From Nocardioides mangrovicus (GTDB lineage: Bacteria > Actinomycetota > Actinomycetes > Propionibacteriales > Nocardioidaceae), in the NCBI RefSeq assembly GCF_003674065.1, contig NZ_RDBE01000001.1, positions 395,614 to 459,613 of the forward strand: 64,000 bases of DNA, read 5' to 3'. The first letter of the stretch is position 1, and the number at the start of each line of letters is the position of its first letter. Both the position numbers and the translations under genes were made by a program. Of this stretch, positions 10,080 through 18,187 are shown piece by piece. The notes below the pieces were generated by a model, which ran no database searches, was not told the origin of the DNA, and was given only the letters and a program-made list of their open reading frames with translations.

Positions 10080-11228
10080 TCACCGCAGCACCACCCCGTG
10101 CTCGGGCAGCCATCCCAGCTCGACCTGCGCGCCCTTGGTCCAGCGGTCCTCGGGCCGCATCCGGGGGAGGTTCTGCTCGAGCACGGTGAGGGTGACGCCG
10201 GGGGCGACGTCGACCAGGTACTGCGTGGTGGCGCCGTGGTAGCTGGACGCTGCCACGCGTCCCGGCACCCGAACCATCGCGTCGGTGAGCTCGGAGAGCC
10301 AGATCTTCTCCGGGCGCACGGCCACGCTCACCGACTCGCCGTCCACCAGACCCTCGCCCGAGACCGGCACGGCCAGCCCGTCGCAGACGTGGACGCGGCC
10401 GGCGCGGTAGGTGCCGGGCATCAGGTTGCTGGTGCCGATGAAGCCGGCCGCGAACACCGAGGTCGGGTTCTCGTAGACGTCCTCGGGTGTGCCGCACTGC
10501 TCGATGAGGCCGTCGTGCATGATCGCGATCCGGTCGCTCATGCTCATCGCCTCGTCCTGGTCGTGGGTGACGAACAAGAAGGTGATGCCGACCTCGCGCT
10601 GGATGGCCTTCAGCTCCAGCTGCATGGCCCGGCGCAGCTTGAGGTCCAGGGCGGCCAGCGGCTCGTCGAGCAGCAGGAGCTGCGGCCGGTTGACGATCGC
10701 GCGGGCCAGCGCGACGCGCTGCCGCTGGCCGCCTGAGAGCTGCGCCGGGCGATCGCGGGCGCGGTCGGCCAGCTGCACCAGCTCCAGCGCCTCGGCGACG
10801 CGACGGTCGGCCTCACCTCGGTCGATCCCCTTGCGGCGCAGGCCGAAGCCGACGTTGCGGCGCACGTCGAGGTGGTCGAAGAGCGCGTAGCTCTGGAAGA
10901 CGGTGTTGACGTCGCGACGGTGCGGCGGCACCGAGGTGACGTCCTCGCCGCCCACCTCGATGGTGCCGGCGGTCGGGTCGGAGAAGCCGGCGATCATCCG
11001 CAGCGTGGTGGTCTTGCCGCAGCCGGAGGGGCCGAGGAGGGAGAAGAACTCACCGCGGCCGATCTCGAGGTCGAGGGCGTCGACGACCGTCTGTCCGCCG
11101 AAGGTCTTGGTCAGCCCACGCAGCCGTACGGCGCTCTCGGGGCCGGGCGAACGGGCCTCGCCGGGCTGCCCGGGCACGGCGGGACGGCGGTGGAGCGGGG
11201 TCTGCGCCGTGGGAGGGGGGATGGTCAC
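10080..11228 (-). CDS. PotA-type ABC transporter ATP-binding subunit
   Basis: A 382-aa ABC ATPase: Walker A GPSGCGKTT, Q-loop TVFQSYALFDHL, signature LSGGQRQRVALARA, Walker B LLLLDEPLAALD and H-loop THDQDEA. It has a C-terminal TOBE/OB extension (about residues 285-382) as in PotA/spermidine-preferential importers. The GTG at 11228 overlaps the upstream permease stop by 4 nt (GTGA), which fixes the start. It powers uptake through the two permeases encoded just before it. The chemical class (polyamine, betaine or opine-type amine) follows from family; the precise ligand does not. Confidence 0.9.
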   Translation of the reverse strand: MTIPPPTAQTPLHRRPAVPGQPGEARSPGPESAVRLRGLTKTFGGQTVVDALDLEIGRGEFFSLLGPSGCGKTTTLRMIAGFSDPTAGTIEVGGEDVTSVPPHRRDVNTVFQSYALFDHLDVRRNVGFGLRRKGIDRGEADRRVAEALELVQLADRARDRPAQLSGGQRQRVALARAIVNRPQLLLLDEPLAALDLKLRRAMQLELKAIQREVGITFLFVTHDQDEAMSMSDRIAIMHDGLIEQCGTPEDVYENPTSVFAAGFIGTSNLMPGTYRAGRVHVCDGLAVPVSGEGLVDGESVSVAVRPEKIWLSELTDAMVRVPGRVAASSYHGATTQYLVDVAPGVTLTVLEQNLPRMRPEDRWTKGAQVELGWLPEHGVVLR

Positions 11229-12055
11229 GAGCGTTCGCCTCCGGTGATCAGGTCCAGTCCGCCGGCGCCGCCGCGGCGCAGCAGCCGCGGCGCCACCAGC
11301 GCCAGCACGATGAGCAGGGCCGAGAACGCCAGCACGACGGTGCCGACGGCGTTGATGGCGGGGGAGACCCCGAACCGGATCGAGGAGTAGATGCGCACCG
11401 GCAGCGGTTGCGGGTCGACGCCGGTGGTGAAGAAGGCCAGCACGAAGTCGTCGAAGACCAGCGCGAACACCAGCAGTCCCGCGCCGACCAGCGCGGGCAC
11501 CAGGGTCGGCAGCGTCACCAGCCGCACCGCCTGCCACGGCGTGCAGCCCAGGTCGCGGGCGGCCTCCTCGACCTCCGGCGACATCGCGGCCAGCCGGCCG
11601 CGGACGATGACGGTCACGTAGGCGATGGAGAAGGTGATCTCGGCCAGCGTCACCGTCAGCAGCGACAGCTTGAGCCCCAGGCCGTGGAAGAACAGCAGGG
11701 CCGCGACGCCGGTGACGATCTCGGGGGTGACGAGAGGCAGCAGCGTGACGGCGCCGACCGCGCGGCCGGTGCGCGAGCTGATCCGTTCCAGGCCCAGCGC
11801 CAGCATCGTCCCCAGCACCAGCGCGCCCACGGCCGAGACCGTCGCGATCGCGATGCTGGCCAGCAGCGAGCGGATCAGCGAGTCGTCGTGGAAGAAGCTG
11901 GCGTACCAGCGGGTGCTCACGCCGCCGAAGGTCGACAGCGACCGGATGCTGTTGAAGCTGAACACCACCACCGCCACGATCGGGGCGTAGAGCCAGGCGA
12001 AGAACAGCACCGTGACGACGCTCGCCAGGCGTGGCCGCCGCTCGACGCCGGCCAT
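11225..12055 (-). CDS. PotC-type ABC transporter permease
   Basis: A 276-aa inner membrane permease with six predicted membrane segments. The EAA loop reads SPEVEEAARDLGCTPWQAVRLVTLPTLVPAL, the site that docks to the ATPase. The arrangement and length match PotC/YdcV-type subunits of spermidine/putrescine importers. Its ATG overlaps the stop of the other permease by one base (TGATG) and its stop overlaps the ATPase GTG by four bases, so subunit stoichiometry is probably set by translational coupling. Confidence 0.9.
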   Translation of the reverse strand: MAGVERRPRLASVVTVLFFAWLYAPIVAVVVFSFNSIRSLSTFGGVSTRWYASFFHDDSLIRSLLASIAIATVSAVGALVLGTMLALGLERISSRTGRAVGAVTLLPLVTPEIVTGVAALLFFHGLGLKLSLLTVTLAEITFSIAYVTVIVRGRLAAMSPEVEEAARDLGCTPWQAVRLVTLPTLVPALVGAGLLVFALVFDDFVLAFFTTGVDPQPLPVRIYSSIRFGVSPAINAVGTVVLAFSALLIVLALVAPRLLRRGGAGGLDLITGGERS

Positions 12056-12957
12056 CAGGCCTCCCGCCGCCGGGTCGTCGTGGCGCGCAGGTAGCCGACC
12101 ATCAACACCGTCAGCCCGATCATCATGGCCACGGTCATCGCCGAGCCGAGCGGCCAGTTCTGGCCTTCGAGGAACTGCTGCTGGATCAAGTTGCCGATCA
12201 TGTAGGTGTCGGGCCCGCCGAGCAGCTGGGCGCTGACGAAGTCGCCCAGCGCGGGCAGGAACACCAGCAGCATGCCGCCGAAGAGCCCGGCCCGGGTGGC
12301 CGGCAGCGTCACGGACCAGAACGTGCGCAGCGGGCTGTGGTAGAGGTCCTTGCCCGCCTCCACCAGCGAGCGGTCCATCCGCTCCAGGGCGGCGTAGACC
12401 GGCAGGATCATGTACACCACGTAGCCGTAGACCAGGCCGCCGACGACGGCGTACGGGGTGTTGAGGAAGCTGACGCCGCCGCCGAGGTGGGCCTTGCGGA
12501 TGACGCTGTTGACCACGCCGTCGTCGCCCAGCATCGCCGACCAGGCGTACATCCGGATCAGGTAGCTGGCGAAGAACGGCACCACGATCGCCGCGACCAG
12601 CAGGTTCTTGAACCGGCCGCCGTACAGGGCGATGACGTAGGCCACGGGGTACGCGATGAGCGCGCACACGAGCGTGGTGGCCACCGCGTAGGTGAGCGAG
12701 CGCAGGAACAGCCGCAGGTACACCTCGTCCCACAGCGCGTCGTAGTTGGTGAGGCGGTGGCCGAACACCGGCTGGCCGTCCTGCTGCGTGCGTCCGAAGG
12801 AGAGCAGCACGACGATCACCATGCTGGACACGAAGAACACGACGATCCAGGCCGCCGGCAGCGCGAGCAGCAGGTCCCACAGCCGGGTCCGGCGGACGGG
12901 CCGGCGCACCGGGCGCGCCTCTCGTTCCAGCGTGGCGGTCAGGTGGGGTGAGTCCAT
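12055..12957 (-). CDS. PotB-type ABC transporter permease
   Basis: A 300-aa membrane permease with a short cytoplasmic arginine-rich N-terminus (residues 1-25) and about six membrane helices. The EAA motif is seen as DRSLVEAGKDLYHSPLRTFWSVTLPATRAGL. PVAYVIAL and the YLIRMYAW segment are common in PotB/YdcU-type subunits. It forms the translocation pore with the PotC-type gene that follows. It overlaps the solute-binding protein stop by one base (TGATG). Confidence 0.9.
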   Translation of the reverse strand: MDSPHLTATLEREARPVRRPVRRTRLWDLLLALPAAWIVVFFVSSMVIVVLLSFGRTQQDGQPVFGHRLTNYDALWDEVYLRLFLRSLTYAVATTLVCALIAYPVAYVIALYGGRFKNLLVAAIVVPFFASYLIRMYAWSAMLGDDGVVNSVIRKAHLGGGVSFLNTPYAVVGGLVYGYVVYMILPVYAALERMDRSLVEAGKDLYHSPLRTFWSVTLPATRAGLFGGMLLVFLPALGDFVSAQLLGGPDTYMIGNLIQQQFLEGQNWPLGSAMTVAMMIGLTVLMVGYLRATTTRRREA

Positions 12958-14072
12958 CAGCTGGCCTTGATGTCGGTCCAGGCGGCCGTGCGGCGGTGCA
13001 CGGCGTCGGTGGAGAGCAGCCGGAAGACGTTCGGGTTCTCCAGGTCGGTGACGTCGACGTTGCAGGCCGGCACGTCCTTGGCCAGCTCCTCGAAGTGGGC
13101 GACCGCGTCCTTCACCGGGAACGGGTAGCACAGGTAGTCGATGTTCTTGATCGCGTTCTCGGGGCGCAGCAGCCAGTCGATGAAGAGCATCGCCGTGCCG
13201 GGGTGGGGCGCGTCGGCCGGGATGCAGTAGGCGTCGGAGTTGATCGGCACGCCCTCCTTCGGCGCCTCGAAGTCGTACAGCTTCTGGTACTTGGCGATGT
13301 CGGTGCGCAGGTACATGAAGTCACCGCTCCACATGTGGTGGATCCAGGCGTCGCCGCGCGCCATGTCGTTGACGTCGTCGGAGGAGTAGGCGCGCAGGTA
13401 CTTCTTCTGGCTGATCAGGAGCTTCGTGATCGCGTCGAGCTCCTTGGGCTTGGCGGTGTTGACGTTGTAGCCCAGCAGCAGCGCACCCATCGCCAGCGCC
13501 TCGTCCTGGTCGTCGAGGGTGAAGATGTGCTTGGTCGCCTCGGTGTTCCACAGGTCGCGCCAGCTGCCGGTCATCGCCGAGACCCGGTCGGTGCGCCAGG
13601 CGATGCCGGTCTTGTAGACGGTGAAGGGCACCGAGGCGCGCGAGCCGCGGTCGTACCAGGGATCGTTGAAGTAGGACCCGGAGTAGAAGACCTGGTCGGC
13701 GTTGCTCAGCTGGGCGTGGTCGATGGCGCGGAGCCGGCCCTCCTGGCGCAGCTTCACGACCCACTTGGCGATCGGGAAGACGATGTCGTACTGGTTGCCG
13801 GCCTGGAGCTTGGCGTACATGCCCTCCATCGAGTCGAAGTTCGACTGGATGATCTTGACGCCGTACTCCTTCTCGAAGCCCTTGAGCACGCTGGGGTCGA
13901 GGTAGTCGGCCCAGTTGAAGTAGACGAGGTCGCCGTCGACCTTCGCCTTGGCCGACCGCTTCAAGGTGGCGTGGACCTGCTGGTCGCTGGGGATGTAGGC
14001 GCACCCGGCGGTCGCCGCGGCCGCCCCCAGGGCCGCCGACCGCAGCAGGGTGCGGCGGCGCAGGCCGGTCAT
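12957..14072 (-). CDS. PotD-type solute-binding lipoprotein
   Basis: A 371-aa extracytoplasmic binding protein. The N-terminus combines a twin-arginine-like RRR run with a lipobox ending at C24 (ATAGC), so it is probably lipid-anchored on the outer face of the membrane. The mature part begins LVYFNWADYLDPSVLKGFEKEYGVKI, the hallmark start of PotD/PotF polyamine-binding proteins. Aromatic and acidic residues for an amine ligand are plausible, but the exact set is not conserved enough for me to name a ligand; betaine-type ligands are possible. Its ATG overlaps the TetR stop (ATGA), so the regulator and transporter share one mRNA. Confidence 0.9.
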   Translation of the reverse strand: MTGLRRRTLLRSAALGAAAATAGCAYIPSDQQVHATLKRSAKAKVDGDLVYFNWADYLDPSVLKGFEKEYGVKIIQSNFDSMEGMYAKLQAGNQYDIVFPIAKWVVKLRQEGRLRAIDHAQLSNADQVFYSGSYFNDPWYDRGSRASVPFTVYKTGIAWRTDRVSAMTGSWRDLWNTEATKHIFTLDDQDEALAMGALLLGYNVNTAKPKELDAITKLLISQKKYLRAYSSDDVNDMARGDAWIHHMWSGDFMYLRTDIAKYQKLYDFEAPKEGVPINSDAYCIPADAPHPGTAMLFIDWLLRPENAIKNIDYLCYPFPVKDAVAHFEELAKDVPACNVDVTDLENPNVFRLLSTDAVHRRTAAWTDIKAS

Positions 14073-14719
14073 CGTTGTGAGAGCTGGTAGACGCCGTCGC
14101 GCACCGGCGAGGGCAGCGGACCGTGATGCCCGACCAGCCGGCCGGCGGCGACCGCCACGCGCTCGCGGGCGTCGGCGAGGCTGAGGTCGTCGGGGGCCAG
14201 CACCCGCTCGCCGATGCCGTCGCACAGGGCCACGACCGCCTCCGCGGTGGTGCGCACCTCGCGGGCCGGCAGCTCGAAGACGCCGGCCTCGACGCCCTCG
14301 AAGACGATGTCGGCGACGGCGGTGTAGAGCGTCTCGTAGAGCTCCAGGCTGGCCTTGGCCAGCTCGGGCTGGCGCAGGCTGAGCACCTCGAACTCCTGCC
14401 ACAGCAGCCAGTCGTGCCGCAGCCGGTCGTCGCTGGGCAGGCAGCGGTCCAAGAACGCGGCCAACCGCTGCGCGGGGTGGGTGCCGGCGCGGTCGAGGGC
14501 CTGCACCGTGAGCTCGTCGGAGAGGTGGGAGGAGAAGGTGAGCACCTCGGCGAAGAGCTGCTCCTTGGTGTCGAAGTGGTAGTGCAGCAGCCCCGAGGAG
14601 ACCCCGGCCTCCCGGGCGATCGCCGCCATGCGCACCCCGGCCAGCCCGTCGCGGACGATGCAGTCGGCGGCCGCGGTGAGGATGCGCTGTCGGGCGTCGG
14701 TCACCGGACTCACCACCAT
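14069..14719 (-). CDS. TetR-family regulator of the amine operon
   Basis: A 216-aa regulator. Residues about 8-55 form a TetR helix-turn-helix (RQRILTAAADCIVRDGLAGVRMAAIAREAGVSSGLLHYHFDTKEQLF); the remainder is a helical ligand domain. It is the first gene of the operon leading through the transporter, amine oxidase, acyl-CoA dehydrogenase and CaiD-like genes. A palindromic operator lies between its ATG and its likely -10 (TAGCAT, 14749-14744 on the minus strand), so it probably represses itself and the divergent CoA synthetase gene. A matching operator sits at the Rieske gene. The inducer is probably the imported amine or its CoA ester. The start could instead be GTG a codon or two downstream. 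Confidence 0.88.
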   Translation of the reverse strand: MVVSPVTDARQRILTAAADCIVRDGLAGVRMAAIAREAGVSSGLLHYHFDTKEQLFAEVLTFSSHLSDELTVQALDRAGTHPAQRLAAFLDRCLPSDDRLRHDWLLWQEFEVLSLRQPELAKASLELYETLYTAVADIVFEGVEAGVFELPAREVRTTAEAVVALCDGIGERVLAPDDLSLADARERVAVAAGRLVGHHGPLPSPVRDGVYQLSQR

Positions 14720-14721
14720 TT

Positions 14722-14742
14722 CTGACTGCTCAGTCAGTCAGG
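14722..14742. promoter_or_regulatory. TetR-type operator in the divergent promoter region
   Basis: The inverted repeat CTGACT-GCTC-AGTCAG is extended by GTCAGG on the right. It matches 19 of 21 positions of the sequence beside the Rieske gene promoter. It lies between the minus-strand -10 and the TetR ATG, and over the -35/spacer region of the plus-strand promoter. One bound dimer could therefore block both directions. Binding is inferred. Confidence 0.8.
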
Positions 14743-14743
14743 G

Positions 14744-14753
14744 ATGCTAGGGT
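14744..14753. promoter_or_regulatory. Overlapping divergent -10 elements
   Basis: On the plus strand TAGGGT (14748-14753) is followed by 7 nt and then the GTG of the CoA synthetase, a leaderless layout. On the minus strand TAGCAT (14749-14744) precedes the TetR gene. The two -10 hexamers share two bases, so the promoters probably compete for polymerase and are both next to the operator. Confidence 0.6.
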
Positions 14754-14760
14754 CGCCACC

Positions 14761-16860
14761 GTGGCGTGTCAAGAATCACACCGCTTTGCCACGGCCGGCG
14801 ACCCGGTCGACCTGAGCGCGCTGTTCGACCCCGCGAGCATCGCCGTGGTCGGGGCCAGCGCGGATCCGGCGAAGTGGGGCCACATCCTCAGCCGGCGGGC
14901 CGTGGAGTCCGCCTCCTCGGTCCGCCGGCGCGAGGTCGCCCTGGTCAACCGCGCGGGCGTCCCGGTGCTGGGCCGGGCGACGTACGAGTCGCTGGCCGCG
15001 GCGCACGCGGGGCTGGGGACGTCGCTGGAGCTCGTGGTGGTCTGCGTGCCCGCGGCTGCGCTGGTGGCGACGGTGGCCGAAGCGGTGGCCTCCGGGGCCC
15101 GGGCGATCGTCGCCATCACCGCCGGGCTGGCCGAGATGGGGGCCGACGGCGCCCGGCTGGAGGCCGAGGCCGTCGCGGTCGCGCGGGCGGGCGGCGCGGT
15201 GCTGGTCGGTCCCAACTGCCTCGGGGTGGCCGACACCGGTGCCGGGCTGCAGCTGGGCCACGCCCGGCTGCCCGCCGGCGAGGTGACGGTGCTCAGCCAG
15301 AGCGGCAACCTCGTGCTCGACCTCGCCGACCTGCTGGCCCAGCGCGACCTGGGCGTGGCCCGTTTCGTCTCGCTGGGCAACCAGGCCCAGCTCACCGTGG
15401 TCGAGGCGATGCGCGGGTGCCTCGACCACGACGGCACGCGGGCGGTGGCCCTCTACGTCGAGGACGTCGTCGACGGCCGCGCGTTCGTGGCCGCCGCCGG
15501 AGAACTCGTGCGCGCCGGCAAGCCGGTCGTGCTCCTCTCTCCGGGTCGCTCCGAGGCGGCCGTGCGCAGCGCGGTCTCGCACACCGGCTCGATGACCAGC
15601 GCCAGCCAGGTCGTCGACGCCGCCTGCGTCGCCGCCGGCGTCCGCCGCGTGGACGACCCGGTGCGCATGGCCGACCTGCTCGAGGGGCTGCTGGGCCGGC
15701 GTCGGCTGCAGGGCCGGCGGGTCGCCGTCGTCACCGACGGCGGCGGGCACGGTGCGGTGGCCGCCGACGCACTGGTGGACGCCGGCCTGGAGGTGCCGCT
15801 GCTCGAGCCGGTCACCCGCGAGCGGCTGCGCTCGGTGCTGCGGCCCAGCTCCACCACCTCCAACCCGGTGGACCTGGCCGGCGCCGGTGACCGCGACCCC
15901 ACGGCTTACGCCCTGGCGGTCACCTCGCTGCTCGATGCCGCCGATGTCGACGGAGTGCTGCTCACCGGCTGGTTCGGCGGCTACTCCAGCCAGGCCGACG
16001 GTCCAGGCGAGCTGGAGCTCGCCGCCGCGGCCACGATCGCCGAGGCCGTGACCGCGCAGCCCAAGGCGCTGGTGGTGCACACCGTCTTCCCCGACAGCCC
16101 CACCGCCCTGGTGCTGCGGGCCGCGGGCGTGCCCGTGCACCGCGACGTGCGCCGTGCGGCGGGGTTGCTGGCGGCGCTGAGCGCGGTCGACTCGCCGGGC
16201 TCGCCGGACCTGCCGGCCCCGGCCGCGCCCGTGAGCGACCTCGGCTACGCCGCCGCCCGCACCCTCCTGACCGAGGCGGGACTGCGGTTCCCGGTGGCTC
16301 GCGAGGTGGTCGACGCCGCCGACATCGAGGCGGCGGTGCGCCAGACCGGCTTCCCCCTGGTGCTCAAGGCACTGGGTGCGGTGCACAAGTCCGACTCCGG
16401 GGGCGTGGTGCTGGGTCTCACCGACCTCGCGGCCGCGCGCGCGGCGTACGCCGACCTGGTCCAGCGGCTCGATCCGCCGTCGGTCTCGGTGGAGGCGATG
16501 GCCGACCTCGGCGCGGGCGTCGAGGTGATCGCCGGCTGCGTGCGCGACCGGACGTTCGGCCCGGTGCTGCTGGTCGGGCTGGGCGGCGTGCACGCCGAGG
16601 TACTGGCCGACACCGCGTGCGCACTCCCGCCGGTCACTGCCGCGCGCGCCCGCGAGCTGCTGCTCTCGCTGCGCGCAGCACCGCTGCTCACCGGAGTCCG
16701 GGGCCGTCCGCCGGTCGACCTCGACGCTCTGGCCGAGGCGGTCGGCGTCGTCTCCCGGGTCGCCGCCGCGCATCCCGAGCTGGTCGAGATCGAGGTGAAT
16801 CCGCTGCTGGCCCTGCCGAGCGGGTGTCTGGCGCTGGACGCGCGCCTCGTGCCCCGCTGA
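14761..16860 (+). CDS. NDP-forming acyl-CoA synthetase (CoA ligase, fused subunits)
   Basis: A 699-aa protein with the full domain set of ADP-forming acyl-CoA synthetases. A CoA-binding domain (about 15-150, IAVVGASADPAKWG) comes first. Succinyl-CoA-ligase-like domains follow (about 160-450), including the phospho-histidine segment VSHTGSMTSAS. A C-terminal ATP-grasp domain covers about 475-695 (FPLVLKALGAVHKSDSGGVVLGL; EIEVNPLL near the end). It would activate a carboxylic acid to its CoA ester with ATP. In this context it could supply the CoA thioester used by the dehydrogenase and CaiD-like enzymes, replacing the AMP-forming CaiC. The GTG start fits a leaderless promoter. Confidence 0.88.
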   Translation: MACQESHRFATAGDPVDLSALFDPASIAVVGASADPAKWGHILSRRAVESASSVRRREVALVNRAGVPVLGRATYESLAAAHAGLGTSLELVVVCVPAAALVATVAEAVASGARAIVAITAGLAEMGADGARLEAEAVAVARAGGAVLVGPNCLGVADTGAGLQLGHARLPAGEVTVLSQSGNLVLDLADLLAQRDLGVARFVSLGNQAQLTVVEAMRGCLDHDGTRAVALYVEDVVDGRAFVAAAGELVRAGKPVVLLSPGRSEAAVRSAVSHTGSMTSASQVVDAACVAAGVRRVDDPVRMADLLEGLLGRRRLQGRRVAVVTDGGGHGAVAADALVDAGLEVPLLEPVTRERLRSVLRPSSTTSNPVDLAGAGDRDPTAYALAVTSLLDAADVDGVLLTGWFGGYSSQADGPGELELAAAATIAEAVTAQPKALVVHTVFPDSPTALVLRAAGVPVHRDVRRAAGLLAALSAVDSPGSPDLPAPAAPVSDLGYAAARTLLTEAGLRFPVAREVVDAADIEAAVRQTGFPLVLKALGAVHKSDSGGVVLGLTDLAAARAAYADLVQRLDPPSVSVEAMADLGAGVEVIAGCVRDRTFGPVLLVGLGGVHAEVLADTACALPPVTAARARELLLSLRAAPLLTGVRGRPPVDLDALAEAVGVVSRVAAAHPELVEIEVNPLLALPSGCLALDARLVPR

Positions 16861-16905
16861 GGCGTCACATCCTCGTGCGTGTGGGGTGGCGAGGCGTCGC
16901 ATCCT
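16859..16905 (+). repeat. Imperfect 15-bp direct repeat
   Basis: GAGGCGTCACATCCT at 16859-16873 and GAGGCGTCGCATCCT at 16891-16905 differ at one position and lie 32 bp apart, start to start, straddling the CoA synthetase stop. The function is unknown; it could be the trace of a local duplication. The rest of the gap to the Rieske stop shows no gene. Confidence 0.5.
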
Positions 16906-17002
16906 GACGGCCGTCCCCGAGGTTCATGCCCACCCCGCGGCTGCCGTCGGCCGCGCACACGTCCCGGGTGCCTGTGGTCTCGGCTCCCGGCTCGCCCGGG
17001 GC

Positions 17003-18103
17003 TCACTCGACGTCGCGGCGGTAGCGCTCGTCGAAGGCGTGGACGAAGGAGTCCTTGGCCGGGAAGACGCCGTGGGTGAAGGCGCGCGAGGCGACGCCGA
17101 CCTGGACGCGCTCGCAGGCCTCGTTGTCCTGCCGGGTGACCAGCTCGTTGAACTCCACCACCGGCGAGGGGTCGAAGTCGGGGTCCTCGAGCGCCTCGGG
17201 GCTGAACAGGTACTCCGTCACCAGCCGGCAGCTGCGGGGACCGGTCGGGAACACCGCGGTGGCCAGCGCCGTGGAGCCGTCGACGTCGAGGAACATCGTC
17301 GGGTAGACGGCCGCGCCGAAGTAGGCGGCCGGCCCTTCCTGCTCGCGCAGTCCCGGCAGCAGCGGCAGCCGCAGCCGCGGGTCGACGGCGAGCGTGGTGC
17401 GTCCGTCGGCCAGCGTGACGCCGCCGTCGTCGCGGCCGGTCTCGGTCACCCAGCCCTTCTTGTACGCCGGCACGACGGCCACGAGCTCGGGGTGCACGGT
17501 GGGGCAGTGGAGGCACTCCTGGTAGTTCTCCAGCACGATCTTCCAGTTGGCGGCGACGTCGACGGTGGAGATGTGCCCGATGCGCAGCTCGGCCAGCCCG
17601 ACGCGGGCCAGGGAGAGCGCGTCGTCGGTCTGGTCGGCCAGGTGCTCCAGCAACGCACGCGGCTCCTCGCGGGAGAGGTTGACGAAGCAGAACCCCTCCC
17701 ACACCTCGACGCGCACCGGCCACAGCGAGGTGGTCTCGCGGTCGATCTCGTCCTTCTCGATCATCGGCGTCTGCACGAGCGTGCCGTCGAGGGCGTAGCC
17801 CCACGCGTGGTACGGACAACGCAGGTGGCTGCGGGTGAAGCCCTGCTCGTCCTCGCACAGCCGAGATCCACGGTGCCGGCAGACGTTGTAGAAGCCGCGG
17901 ATCACCTCGTCCTTGCCGCGCACCAGCAGGATGCTCTCGCCGGCGATCTCGGCGCGCAGCCACGATCCCGGCCGGGGGAGCCGCTCGGCCCGCGCGACGT
18001 AGACCCAGTTGCGGTAGAACACCCGCTCCTGATCCACCCGCCAGGTCTCCTCGGAGTGGTACGCCGAGCCGGGCAGGGTGGTGCGGACGGGGTGCGTGGT
18101 CAT
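17003..18103 (-). CDS. Rieske non-heme iron oxygenase, betaine/carnitine type
   Basis: A 366-aa oxygenase alpha subunit. The Rieske [2Fe-2S] motif is CRHRGS...CPYHAWGY (about residues 76-100). The mononuclear iron site is in ENYQECLHCPTVHPEL, with H199 and H204 and, three residues before the first histidine, E196 in place of the usual bridging aspartate. A glutamate here is the reported feature of carnitine oxygenase CntA and relatives such as GbcA acting on quaternary ammonium compounds. It should hydroxylate an N-methyl or C-N carbon of such a substrate. No reductase gene is adjacent, so electrons must come from elsewhere. A TetR operator overlaps its promoter, and GAAGGAG precedes the ATG. 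Confidence 0.88.
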   Translation of the reverse strand: MTTHPVRTTLPGSAYHSEETWRVDQERVFYRNWVYVARAERLPRPGSWLRAEIAGESILLVRGKDEVIRGFYNVCRHRGSRLCEDEQGFTRSHLRCPYHAWGYALDGTLVQTPMIEKDEIDRETTSLWPVRVEVWEGFCFVNLSREEPRALLEHLADQTDDALSLARVGLAELRIGHISTVDVAANWKIVLENYQECLHCPTVHPELVAVVPAYKKGWVTETGRDDGGVTLADGRTTLAVDPRLRLPLLPGLREQEGPAAYFGAAVYPTMFLDVDGSTALATAVFPTGPRSCRLVTEYLFSPEALEDPDFDPSPVVEFNELVTRQDNEACERVQVGVASRAFTHGVFPAKDSFVHAFDERYRRDVE

Positions 18104-18117
18104 GTCGACTCCTTCGC

Positions 18118-18137
18118 GACTGACTGTACAGTCAGTC
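18118..18137 (-). promoter_or_regulatory. TetR-type operator overlapping the Rieske promoter
   Basis: GACTGACTGTACAGTCAGTC is a perfect 20-bp palindrome just upstream of the Rieske gene. On the minus strand the central TACAGT can serve as a -10, with CTGTCA 18 nt before it as a weak -35. The palindrome is nearly identical to the site between the TetR and CoA synthetase genes. The simplest reading is repression of the oxygenase gene by the same TetR protein. Confidence 0.82.
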
Positions 18138-18187
18138 AGGCCGGAGTGACAGGCCTCACCAGTCGGGGACGATCTGGTCCACGAGAT

